Shown here piece after piece: positions 46,485 through 56,788 of a stretch of DNA of 64,000 bases. The DNA is from Megalobrama amblycephala (taxonomy: Eukaryota > Chordata > Actinopteri > Cypriniformes > Xenocyprididae): NCBI RefSeq assembly GCF_018812025.1, contig NC_063049.1, forward strand, positions 12,343,537 to 12,407,536. Reading direction: 5' to 3'. The position numbers and the translations under genes were made by a program. Numbering within the stretch: the stretch's first letter is position 1; each line of letters starts with the position of its first letter. The notes under the pieces are model-generated. The model made no database searches, was not told the DNA's origin, and saw nothing but the letters and a program-made list of their open reading frames with translations.

Positions 46485-47345
46485 TAAGGGTCCAGAATAA
46501 TGCATTGGTTAAGCATTAATTAATGATGAACTTGTTCACAATTAAGCATAAGTTAAGAATGAACACACTAGTTATTAATGATTAAATTTATATTGTAAGG
46601 GTCAGAATTATGCATTAGTTAAGCAAAAATAAACTAGTAATTAATGATTTACTAATTCACAACTATGTATTAGTTAAGGATGGACACAATAGTAATTAAT
46701 GATTAACTTAACATATAGTAGGGCACATTAGCCATTATTTACAAATTATTAAACATTTGAAAGATACACATTTATGCTATAAATAAACAAAAAATAGTAT
46801 CACTAGTAATTAATGATTAACTGAATAGTACAGTAAACACCTTTTAGTCATTATCTACAACTTAATAAACCATATATTATTTTTGTGTAGTGATGTAATT
46901 ATATTTCTGTGCCATTCTATTAAGTTAACTGAACAATAACAGTTATGTTTAAATACTGCTGGTTTTTAGTTATAAATTGCTAAAATAGTATAATAAAGAC
47001 AATTAAAGTAAAAGGTATATCCACATTAATTATGGTACTTATTGAGTGATATTCAAGTTTATTGAACAGAACAAGCCAATAATTAAGGCTAAACTGTCAC
47101 TAATACAGTACTAATAAAGGCAATTTGACCCCCTATTCTAAAGTGAAAGTTAAATCCTCATTAATTATGGTGCTTACTGAGTGATATTCAAGTTTATTGA
47201 GCAGAATATGCCAATAATTATGGCTAAACTGCCATTAATACAGTACTAATAAAGACAATTTGATCCCCTATTCTAAAGTGAAAGCTAAGTCCTTGTTAAT
47301 TATGGCACTTATTGAGCAGAATATGCCAATAACTATGGCTAATTC
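46485..47345. repeat. decayed TAACACTTTA-family element with 135-bp tandem repeats
   Basis: It starts GGTAACACTTTATTTTAAGGG and continues with repeated TAGTAATTAATGATTAAC motifs. Within it, 47004-47345 is a tandem array: the unit beginning TAAAGT starts at 47004, 47139 and 47274, a period of exactly 135 bases, with the third unit truncated. Units share AATTATGG-ACTTATTGAG-TGATATTCAAGTTTATTGA. The right side runs straight into the truncated Tc1 element. Confidence 0.75.
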
Positions 47346-48495
47346 TTTTCTTTTTCAGCCATTCTGTTGTAGATTTGCTGGCAATCTTTGGATCATTGTC
47401 CAGTTACATGACCCAGTTTTGGCCAAGCTTTAGCTGTCGGACGTATGGCCTCACATTCTAGAAAACTTTGGTATACAGAGGAATTCATTGTCGACTCAAT
47501 GACTATGAGATGCCCAGAGCCTTTGGCTACAAAACAAGCTCAAAATCATCAGCCCTCTACCAGCATGCTTGACCGTTGGTAAGAGATGTTTGTGCTGATA
47601 TGCTGTTTTTGGTTTTCACCAAACGTGGCGCTGTGCATTATGGCCAAACATCTCCACTTTGTTCTCATCTGTCCAAAGGACATTGTTCTAGAAGTCTTAT
47701 TGTTTGTTCAGATGCAACATTGCAAACCTAATCCATGCTGCCATGTTCTTTTTAGAGAGAAGAGACTTTCTCCTGGCAATCCTTACAAACATTCCATACT
47801 TTTCCCATCTTTTTCTAATTGTACTGTCTTGAACTTTATCATTTACCATTTTAACTGAGGCCTGTAGAGTCTGAGGTGTAGTTCTTGGGTTGTCTGCAAT
47901 TTCTGAGCATTGCAAGCTCTGATCTTGGGCTGAATTTGCTGGGAAGTCCACTCCTGGGAAGACTGGCAACTATCTTGAATGTTTTACACTAGTGAATAAT
48001 CTAAATGTAGAATAATGTACTTCAAACTGTTTGGAAATGGCCTTGTAACCCTTCTCTGATTGATAGGCAGCAACAATTGCTTCTCTGAGATCATTGCTGA
48101 TGTCTTTCCTCCTTGGCATTTTGTTAACACACACCTGAAGGCTCCAGATGCTCAAACTGCCAGAACTTCAGCTTTTATAGAGTTGATCACACTTGTTGAT
48201 GATCAGTTAAAGGCATTTGATTAGCAGTGCCTGGCCATTACTTAATTCCTATGTTAATTCTTAATTCCTATGTTAACAGTAAGGGTGTCCTAACTTTGTC
48301 ACCCATGGGTTTTCCATTTTGGCCTAGTTTTTGTTAAATAAACAATGACACGGTGGGATATGTCATGTGTTGTTATTCATCTGAGGTTTTATTTTCCAAA
48401 TTTTAAGACCTGCCAAGGACCAGATGATTTTTTATTACGCCCTGATACAGAAAACCATGGAATTCAATAGGATGTCCTAACTTTTATATATATAT
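47346..48495 (-). mobile_element. Tc1-like transposon, truncated at transposase 3' end
   Basis: In minus orientation, the 5' terminus lies at about 48470-48495 (AAAAGTTAGGACATCC read on the minus strand). An inner copy of the same motif (GTTAGGACACCCTTAC) is near 48282-48297. The other terminus is missing because the element ends abruptly at about 47346 against the tandem repeat. It carries a transposase remnant. Confidence 0.75.
47350..48119 (-). pseudogene. Tc1-family transposase remnant, C-terminus lost
   Basis: From the ATG at 48119 (minus): MPRRKDISNDLREAIVAAYQ, then SEKGYKAISKQFEVHYST, a helix-turn-helix. In the following frame come NPRTTPQTLQASVKM and IRKRWEKYGMFVRIARRKSL, the second DNA-binding part. 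Beyond a stop at about 47697, WTDENKVEMFG (first catalytic Asp) and a degraded second-Asp region near 47400 can be read with shifts. The final Glu region is absent because of truncation. Confidence 0.85.
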
Positions 48496-49490
48496 TAAAT
48501 TAAACAGCATTTATTAATATACATGGAATGTACATAGGTTTGGCCTTGGTGGACTAGATCTGCTACGCTGCTGCTGCTGGATGAGTGACATTATCAGAGA
48601 AGGAACGCCATTCCAGACCGGAAGTAACTTTTCAGACTAGTAATAATATGCACTAACAAAGTAAATAGGGTTGATTTTGATTTCATGCCGACTTTAAATT
48701 TAAAATTAACAAAACAAAAAAAATCTGCTAATTTATCGTAGAATTAACTCATCATAGAAGTTGTATTTGGACAAAAAGCAATATAGTTTGTTATCATCCA
48801 ATCTCAACTGGAAGTGTCTTTCATTTGCAAAACAATGTGAGTCCAATGTGTGGCCCTTTGAATTAGGTTCAAATACATCTGAGCTAGCTGATAATACTGA
48901 ATCCTTATTGAAATCTGCTCCTGGAGTGCAACCAGCGTTTTTGAGGCCTCACTCATGCAAGATGTAAACAAGTCAAATGGTCTGCACAGCAGGTATTGAC
49001 ACCGTAATCATACCCTTGGTTTGTCAGTTCCGTTTAGAGTGCAACCAATCAGAAAACTTGCTATAACAGTTGAAAGTACTCTACATATGGAATTCTTTTG
49101 TTTACAGTGGTTTGAAAAGCATGCTGCTCACGTCCGGAAGCTTAGCTTAATATGATGGGATGTTTAGATTGTTCCAATATGTTTGAAATAGTGTTGCCTT
49201 CTGGATAGTCTTTTAATTGTACTACTTTGTCTTAGTAGAGACAAAGCCTACACTGTAGCATTCTTTTAAAAATATAGCTTTATGCATATATCTACATGCA
49301 TATCACAGAAAAGAATATTACCCTAAAACAATATACTTAACTCTTTCCCCTCCAGCATTTTTTTTTTTTTTAAGTTGCCAGCCACCACGTTTTTGATCAT
49401 TTTCACAAAAATGTCATGGCCCTCAAACTTTTGTTGTATAAATATCTGAACATGCAATATATTAAAAGAAAGAACAGAAGAAAAAGAAAG
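48496..49490. other. intergenic, no gene recognised
   Basis: AT-rich with a T run near 49358-49370. A 68-codon frame at 48761-48967 has no domain. No clear transposon ends found. Confidence 0.5.
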
Positions 49491-49762
49491 AACTTGCGCT
49501 GTGTCAGATTAGCAATGCTATGGGGTGTCCCGATAGTGTCTCTACTCTGACGCAGCACCCCCTTGAAAGGGAACAATGGTTACAGTCATAACCCAAAACG
49601 TTCCCTTTCAAGGGAACTCGCACTGCGTCAGAGTAGCAATGCTATGGGGTGTCCCGATAGCGTCTCTACTCTGACACAGCACCCCCTTAAAAGGGAACAA
49701 TGGTTACAGTCGTAACCTGAGACATTCCCTTTCGAGGGAACTCGCACTGCGTCAGAGTAGCA
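49491..49762. repeat. 124-bp tandem repeat, 2.2 units
   Basis: The unit starting AACTYGCRCTGYGTCAGA begins at 49491, 49615 and 49739, an exact 124-base period. Each unit is itself dyad-like: CTGCGTCAGAGTAG and CTACTCTGACGCAG, and TCCCTTTCAAGGGAA palindromes at the unit joints. It is much more GC-rich than its flanks. Confidence 0.88.
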
Positions 49763-50232
49763 AAGTTGGGTAGCTAAAGCCGGCCCAAAAAGTCGCTAAA
49801 TGTCGCTAAATTACATCATGTGTCAATTAGCATATCCGTGATGTCATCACGCCTCTTCTAATTTGTGCTCACATATACACAAATCCGCCGCGAACTCTAT
49901 GGGCGCCGCCATCTTGCCTGCCGCCATTACTGCGTGCCTGCGAAGTGTGACGGTGTGACACTTGCCGGTGCCCTCTAATGACATTTCAATTAAAGCGCAT
50001 CCTGCTCATTAAAGAAAATGTCTGGTGAAAGGGAACATGGGTAGATGATGTCAGGCAGTGGCCAAAACTTACCGATAAAGGTAATTTATTGACAACATAA
50101 TGTAATAATGTAAAAATGTAATGTAATATAATTAAGAAGTGTATTAATTGATGACAACAATAAAACCGAACGCTGTCATTACTAGCTGTGTTGCTAATAT
50201 GTTCACAAGCTTCAAGTTTTAAATAATTATTA

Positions 50233-51294
50233 GGCCATCCTTAAAAATATTCTTGTTTGCCATAACCCGACCGACCCTGTCAATTTAGGACCGACCCAAT
50301 TAATTATTTTTTCCCCTTTTAGTCCGACCGACTTGCCGATTGTAATTGCGTTAAGACCCACGGATTTTTTTTTACTCTTCAAACAGCTAATACAAATACA
50401 ATAAAATGTGAGACACACGCAATTGACGCTTTTCACACGCTCTCACGCCACACATCCATTTTCTCACGCACAGAAAAATCGCGAAGTAAAGAGGACACAG
50501 AGACCGACAGACTAGACAGAGCAGGTTACTTATGATAGAAAAAAATCTCAGCTCTCAGATTCTGTCAATTTTATTACGAAATTCAAACAATAAATACCGT
50601 TTTGGTGCTTGTAAATGTGACATGCTAGAAATACAGATTAAAAAATATTACAACATCAAACGACGTTACGTATAATGTTATGTTCTTGTAAACATGTTTT
50701 TCAAAATGGATTTATGTATTCACACTTACCTTCGTCTGAGGTAAATCTCTCAGAAATGACCGACGGCTGTCAGCTAGCAGCCCCTCACACAGAACCTGTT
50801 TTGGCTGATATGTGTACTGTATTACATCTTTATTATATTTTTACTTATATCATTAAATAAAGTTGTTATTATAATAAAAAATGCATTATATTTAAATTGT
50901 TATTTTTAAATAATACTGCCAGCTGATAGGGCTCTCTGTATGTTTACAGCATTAAGTTAGGTGAGTTGTTATATTATATTATAGCCTACCTAATATTTAT
51001 CCAAATGAGTCAATATTAAATCAAATCACAATAATAATTAAATAATAATAATTGAATAAAAATAATAAAAAAGTGTAGCTTACCAGAAATTGTAGCCTAC
51101 CATGTAAACATTGTAACATGTCACTAAACCTAATAAAATTCAGCTTAGTTACTAAAATGTTTTGACAATCACAATACACTTAATGTGATGCAATAAAACT
51201 TTTTTTTTTTTTTTTTTACTTTTTTTTACGACCTACCGACCATTTTTTATTTTTTTGGCTGTTATGGCAAACCAAAATATTTTTAAGGATGGCC
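50233..51294. mobile_element. Harbinger-type MITE (1062 bp) with TTA target duplication
   Basis: Termini GGCCATCCTTAAAAATATTCT and AATATTTTTAAGGATGGCC are inverted repeats extending inward through TTTGCCATAAC and GTTATGGCAAA. Flanks are TTA at 50230-50232 and 51295-51297, the 3-bp target typical of PIF/Harbinger elements. Sub-terminal CGACCGAC/CCGACC motifs recur on both sides. No transposase is encoded. Confidence 0.83.
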
Positions 51295-51355
51295 TTAGCC
51301 ACGACCAGTTGTAGCAATAAAATACATGTTCTTACAGGTATTCAAGATTATTTTA

Positions 51356-51583
51356 TTAATCATCTGGCATGCGATGAGCCACCTCGGTTATGTGTTTCAT
51401 CCACTTTTGACGCACATCTTGGTCCTCCGCTCGACCAGGAACTCTGTGCAATCCGTATGGCCATAAACATGGGCAGTCAATGTGCAACAAAGCTTCGTGG
51501 ATTACACAAACGGTTTTATTCCAGGCCTGTAGTTTTGTGCTGTTGTTAAAACAACCAACCACACAACACGCCCTGCCCGGCAT
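51356..51583 (-). CDS. THAP-like zinc-finger exon of a transposon
   Basis: From the ATG at 51583 (minus strand) the product reads MPGRACCVVGCFNNSTKL, then HRVPGRAEDQDVRQKWMKHI and TEVAHRMPDD before a stop. CCVVGC with a later HRVP and the W in RQKWMKHI is the N-terminal part of a THAP finger: the C-x2-4-C pair, the conserved basic/proline element and Trp. About 25 residues between them (VCVIHEALLHIDCPCLWPYG) look like an insertion or retained intron. The C-terminal C-x2-H pair is not in this exon. A GTG codon upstream would extend it by one residue. It is a remnant of the transposon 49879-51729, not a host gene. Confidence 0.55.
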   Translation of the reverse strand: MPGRACCVVGCFNNSTKLQAWNKTVCVIHEALLHIDCPCLWPYGLHRVPGRAEDQDVRQKWMKHITEVAHRMPDD

Positions 51584-51730
51584 CACTGGACAGCATACAT
51601 ACTAAAAAAACTATTTAGCTAACATCTGCTACAGCCTACGGGACCAACACGCTACTTCTGCTACTTCCTTAGCAGCAAGGCACGCAGTAATGGCGGCGCT
51701 GCTTTACTTCCGTGTTTCGCCGGATTTGTC

Positions 51731-52806
51731 TATAGAGGGTATGCATTGACATCACTTTCCCGCCGGAACACGCTCCGTCAGCTGGACTGAGTGGCAAAAG
51801 AACCTGCTGCCTGACGTAAAACTAACGAATTACACTAAAGGTTGGAATTAAATGTGTTCCTTACAACTTGTCAAATAAACCTAATCCATGGATATTGACA
51901 TGCAGCCAGGAGTCGTGTTTCCTGACATTTATATGTGCCTGATTTCGACGGCGGGGAAATACATGGAGCAAATCTGCCTGTGAATATTTTATATAACTAC
52001 AAGATAGGTAGGTTTAAATCCGCGTAATTATATTAATGTTATATCTTCATATTGTCCAGCCATAAAACATATAGGCTATAGTTTTATAGTATAGTTTTTT
52101 GTCAGTGTTATTTATTTAAAAACACCCAATTATGCAGAATATAAGATGGAAAATATTTAATTGATGAGTTGTCAACATAATATAATATATACTGTATGAT
52201 TTTACCTCAAAATCCAACAGTTTGATACAAAATGATAACTGCAAATCCACGATTTGCAGTTATCATTTTGTGTCAAATTTTTGGATTTTGAGGTAAAATC
52301 ATACCGTATATATTGTATTGTTATATATTATGTTGACAACTCATCAATTAAATATTTTCCATCTTATATTCTGCATAATTGGGTGTTTTTAAATAAACAA
52401 TGACAAAAACTATAAAACTAGCCTATATATGTTTTATGGCTGGACAATATGACGATATAACATTGATATAAGTGATTACGCAGATTTAAACCTACCTATA
52501 TTGTAGTTATATAAAATATTCATAGGCAGATTTGCTTTATGTATTTCCCCGCCGTCGAAATCAGGCACATATAAATGTCAGGAAACACGACTCCTGGCTG
52601 CATGTCAGTATCCATCGATTAGGTTTATTTGACAAGTTGTAAGGAACACATTCAATTCCAACCTTTAGTGTAATTCGTTAGTATTACTTGCGTTTTCGCA
52701 GTTTCCTCTATTAAATCCAGTCACGCAGCAGGTTCTTTTGCCACTCAGTCCAGCTGAGGGAGCGCTCTTTCGGCGGGAAAGTGACGTCGATGCATATCCT
52801 CTATTG
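51731..52806. mobile_element. foldback element 1: near-perfect 0.5-kb palindrome
   Basis: Left TATAGAGGGTATGCATTGACATCACTTTCCCG pairs with CGGGAAAGTGACGTCGATGCATATCCTCTATT on the right. Arms of about 515 bp are near-identical reverse complements, meeting at 52248-52250 in GCAAATC-CAC-GATTTGC, a loop of only three bases. Non-coding and AT-rich inside. It shares its terminal 25-30 bases with the neighbouring foldback 2. Confidence 0.87.
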
Positions 52807-52999
52807 CAGTGGTTCTCAACTCCAGTCCTCGGGACCCACTGCTCTGCACATTTTGTATGTCTCTCTTATATGACACACTCAATTCAGTTCATGCAGACTC
52901 TCCTAATGAGCTGATGATCTAAATCAGGTGTGTTAAATAAGGGATACATACAAAATGTGCAGAGCAGTGGGTCCCGAGGACTGGAGTTGAGAAACACTG
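52807..52999. mobile_element. hAT-type MITE (193 bp) with CTCTATTG duplication
   Basis: Termini CAGTGGTTCTCAACTCCAGTC and GACTGGAGTTGAGAAACACTG are inverted repeats. The sub-terminal arms CTCGGGACCCACTGCTCTGCAC and its inverse are perfect. Exact 8-bp target duplications CTCTATTG lie at 52799-52806 and 53000-53007. It inserted into the right end of foldback 1. Confidence 0.93.
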
Positions 53000-53017
53000 C
53001 TCTATTGGACATTTGTC

Positions 53018-53584
53018 TATAGAGGGTATGCACGTGATCCATCGACCGTTATGGCTGCGGTCGCGTCCACTGAGTGGCACAAAGACTGAGCGGCAGCATT
53101 GGTTTCCAGCGTGAATGCCGCGAAAAACACACAACACACATCCAAAACGGAAAAGAGCTTTGCAACTGACTGTACAAATAACTTTGACACAAAATCTGAG
53201 GTATATATTTAAAGAGTGCTGAAAGCTACAGAAAAAAGCAAATGGATCACTGCAATTCACAGAAACAGCTGGTCTCCAGGCAGAGAAACCATGTTTCTCT
53301 GCTGGAGTCCAGCTGTTTCTGTGAATTGCCGTAATCCATTTTTTTTTTTTGTTGTTGTTGTTGTTTTGTTTTTTCTGTTGCTTTTTTTAAATATATACCT
53401 CAGGTTTTGTCTCAAAGCTATTTGTACAGTCAATCACAAAGCTCTTTCCCGTTTTGGATGTGTTTTGTGCGTTTTTCGCAACATTCACGCTGAAAACCAA
53501 TGCTGCAGCTCAGTCTTTTGCCACTCAGTGGGCGTAACCACTGTTATAACGGTCGACGGTGACGTCACGTGCATACCCTCTATA
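53018..53584. mobile_element. foldback element 2 (567 bp), related termini
   Basis: TATAGAGGGTATGCACGTGA pairs with TCACGTGCATACCCTCTATA, and both carry TGACGTC- and CACTGAGTGGC-type blocks inside. Arms continue as GCATTGGTTTCCAGCGTGAATG against CATTCACGCTGAAAACCAATGC. The centre holds ACAGAAACAGCTGG against CCAGCTGTTTCTGT around 53250-53330. A 151-codon frame (53216-53671) crosses it but is only the T-rich arm read through. Confidence 0.83.
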
Positions 53585-55947
53585 AAGCTATTCTCATTTA
53601 CATCAGAACGAATGAATATGATAAAAGTAACGACTACATTTTATATATGTGCAAGTTTAATTAAAGTTTAAAATGTATTATTGTGTTTGAATATGTGCAG
53701 TCTCTAAATAAATGATTTAAATTCAGAGAGTTCGGAAACTGGAATTAACCATAGCCCTGTGATAGTGAGTAATATAAGGGATACGCACACAAAAAGAATG
53801 TAAATCAGTCAAACTAAATTCTTTAAATATAAAACAAAGGAGAAGCAAATAAGTGATTGATGTGTGGCAACTCTGTACTAAGGTTTGCCCAAAAGTCGCT
53901 AGATTTATTGCTAGATGCTTTTTTGAAAAAAAGTCGCTAAGCGGACTGAAAAGACAAATTCGCTAAGTTGGCAACATTGGAATGAAAGGGGAGCACCTTC
54001 TGCCCAACCTCCTGAAGCAAAACACCATTTGACTGCCCTGTCTCTGTTTGGTTCATTCAACCAAACAGACCATTTGGTTCGTTCATGGGGAGGCTGCTAC
54101 CTGAGTGGTCCCTATCTCTTTAAAGTAAAACTTAATTTGACTATTACAAAATGCACTTTTTAAAAGTGTATAAGTGTGCTAAGACACATTACTAAATAAC
54201 TAAATATACCCCCTTAAATGCCCTTGAGTTGTTCAGAATGCTGCACAACCCTGTCCAGAGAGAAAAAAAAAAAATACATATGAAGAAATTTCACTCAGGA
54301 CATTCAGTTACACCATCAGAAACTCAATGCTGATGTGCAGCACACCTTGATTTCACAACCTGTGTCTAATTCAAGATGGTGACCCTGCATCACCAGAACT
54401 GAAAACCACCTTGAATTAGAGTGTCAACATGGGGGTTTGCAGTCTTACCAGAGGTGTAGCAACGGCAGCTTCCGTGATGTCTGCTCCCTCACATGTAGAT
54501 TAGTGTAAGAGGTGGTGTGGATCACACCTGTGACAGAAGGCCAGTGACAGAAGGCACTCACACTGTAAATGCCGATCTCATGCACCTGCGTGCCTGAAGC
54601 GCTAATTTATTTCAGAGTGTAGGATGAGAGATGAGAAAAGATATGCGGCTGCTCATAAGCTCCTGACCAAATCAACAGAGCGATTCTTCAAAGAATTACT
54701 GCGCTTTAAAATAAAGAGTCATAATGTGGCCCACAGCCTACTTTCAAATAATCAATTTAAAACAATCATAATTATATTCTCTAATCACTTTTGGATATGG
54801 GCTTGAAGCTAAATTGCTGGACCACCAGTAAATTAGAAAATGAAAATGCAAGTTTGGTTCTGTTCCCCATGCAGATGTTTTCCTATCATTTTTAAGCCAT
54901 CAGCCTGCAGATGCCTTTTCAATTTAGACTGAGCTGACTTTGATGTAGGCACAGTTTTACCTTTGGAACTTGCAGTTTACTTTCCCCTGAAAGACTGATT
55001 GCAGTGTGGTAAGTCACTTTGCTTGGAAAAAGAAACTCTGGTCAAGTCAATGAAGGCTTTCATTGGTGCATATGTTTCTAAACGGCTCATAGAATGCTTC
55101 TAGACGTGTACTTGCATATAATTAATCAAAGACATTGAAATAATGCATGAGGCTTATTTGTAACCTGGGAAAATATTTTCTACAAATTAGGACGAGGTCT
55201 GTTTTCTTTGGTCACACCTATAAGGAAACAGAACTGTTCCAACTCTCTCCTTAAATTATGTTTTCCTACCAAGTTTGAAAACAGACGTCCCTTGAAATTG
55301 TCTAACAACCAACTTACACTTAAATTTAGAGCATTAATATCCAAAATGAGAATTTATCAAACTTTACATTTAACAGCTAACTGACTCAAGGGAGGCTAAA
55401 TGTCAGTGACATCATAATGTATTTGGACAAATGATGAATCTTTCTTTAGGCAAATGTGCTCTGGAATTAAAATCACATGTAAGCCGGAATGACAATAATT
55501 AGCTCAATTCTACAGGACTATGGAAAGATTGCAGAAATGAAGGAGAAAGGCTTGTGTAAACAATATCTGTCATGTGGGTGGGTATGGCTCACGATCAGAG
55601 ATAAATGTGTGGAATAAAGTACAGAACTGAATCTTGGGGGATTGCAGACTGTAACCGTAATGCCACTTGCAAGGGGCAACATATGTGTGCAGCATGATTG
55701 CCCTGCTGAAAGCGAAAAGAAACATTCTGTGCCTACAAGGTTAGGCCTCATTGCAAAATCTTCAAAATGTTTAGCACTCAGAATTTAGCGCTAAGATTTG
55801 TGTTTTGGGTTATTCATCAGATTTCCAAGCATTTTATTGCATCTGTTAGAAGCTGTTTCTTCAGAAAAGAGCATTATGTAGTGGTGAACTACAGGAACTA
55901 CAGGAGTGAAATCATTAGCTTCCCTTGTGAAAAAGAAGTGTGCTTAA
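53585..55947. other. intergenic, no gene recognised
   Basis: AGTCGCTAGATTTATTGC and AAGTCGCTAAGCGG (about 53895-53945) echo AAAAGTCGCTAAATGTCGCTAAATTA at 49788-49815, on either side of the transposon cluster. They may be the split ends of a further repeat. About 54000-55940 shows no transposon ends. Frames at 54624-54806, 55518-55751 and 55767-55955 lack domains. Confidence 0.5.
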
Positions 55948-56120
55948 AGGGTTAGTTGACCCAAAAATGAAATTTCTGTCATTATACACTGACCGATATG
56001 TCGTTCCACACCCATAAGACCTTCATTCATCTTTCGTAGCACAAATTAAGATATTTTGATGAAATCCAAGATGTTTTTTTTATCCACCATTGAAAGCAAC
56101 GAAATTACCGTCATTATCTT
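55948..56120 (+). mobile_element. TTAA-family MITE, 5' fragment
   Basis: TTAA at 55944-55947 precedes AGGGTTAGTTGACCCAAAAATGAAA, then TGTCGTTCCACACCCATAAGACC and CACAAATTAAGATATTTTGATG. The right half and terminus are missing. Confidence 0.7.
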
Positions 56121-56183
56121 AAAAGTATATTTAACTTTACTTGCAGATAATATAATATTAAATTTAACAAAAGGCCTCTTAAA

Positions 56184-56478
56184 GGATTAGTTCACCTTAA
56201 AATGAAAATTACCCCATGATTTACTCACCCTCAAGCCATCCTATGTGTATATGACTTTCTTCTTTCAGACGAATACAATCGGAGTTATAATAATCACCCT
56301 GACGCTTATAGTGGCAGTGCACAGAAACCACATGTTTGAAAAAAAAGTGCATCCATCCATCATAATCATACTCCACATGGTTCTGGGGGTTAATAAAGGC
56401 CCTTTGAAGTGAAGCAATGCATTTGTGTAAGAAAAGTATCTATATTTAAACAGATATAAAGTAAAATATCTAGCTTCT
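56184..56478 (+). mobile_element. TTAA-family MITE, left half
   Basis: TTAA at 56180-56183 precedes AGGATTAGTTCACC. The following TTACTCACCCTCAAGCCATCCTA and TATGACTTTCTTCTTTC segments closely match the complete copy at 60077-60648. It stops near GATTGTAAATTACAATG, where the second arm should begin. Confidence 0.72.
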
Positions 56479-56788
56479 GCCTAGATTGTAAATTACAATG
56501 TAATTTACATGTAAAGATGTACTTACGGGGGCCAAAAAAGCTCTCTAAAGTTTAGCTAACTGCATTTACTATGAATTTAAACTATAATACAATTAACGTG
56601 CATTTGAGTGTCTGAAAATATTACATTCAGTTTGCACATTGATATTCTGTTAAAGTCTATTAGTATGGTAAAGTGTACTTCTTTTTCACAAGAGTTATAC
56701 TGTATGACCACCACACTTCTGAAGGGACATTAGAAGTAAAAGTCTCTGTGTAACAGTGTGTTATGTTTTTAGAGTGATTGGCATAGTG
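56479..56788. other. intergenic spacer
   Basis: AT-rich, with short AGTGTACTT/AAGTGTACTTC motifs like those at 18160-19460, 59150-59470 and 62890-63130, suggesting one old dispersed repeat. The last eight bases are the duplication of the following hAT element. Confidence 0.5.

Larger units (their letters stand above)
49879..51729 (-). mobile_element. THAP-domain DNA transposon, interrupted by a MITE
   Basis: Left ACAAATCCGCCGCGAAC and right CGCCGGATTTGT are inverted repeats. Inside them CGCCATTACTGCGTGCCT (about 49921-49940) matches AGGCACGCAGTAATGGCG near 51678-51697. Without the nested MITE (50233-51294) the element is only about 0.8 kb. It carries a THAP-like coding exon on the minus strand. 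The termini overlap the start of the adjacent foldback, so the outer limits are approximate. Confidence 0.6.

Noticed and set aside
47004..47345. CRISPR-like array reading of the regular repeats
   Set aside because: Units are 135-base tandem repeats with no repeat-spacer alternation, in vertebrate DNA.
53216..53671. 151-codon plus-strand frame, among the longer frames in the window
   Set aside because: It spans the centre and arm of foldback 2 and a T-rich run (poly-Phe/Val/Leu), with no domain; it is a product of repeat composition.
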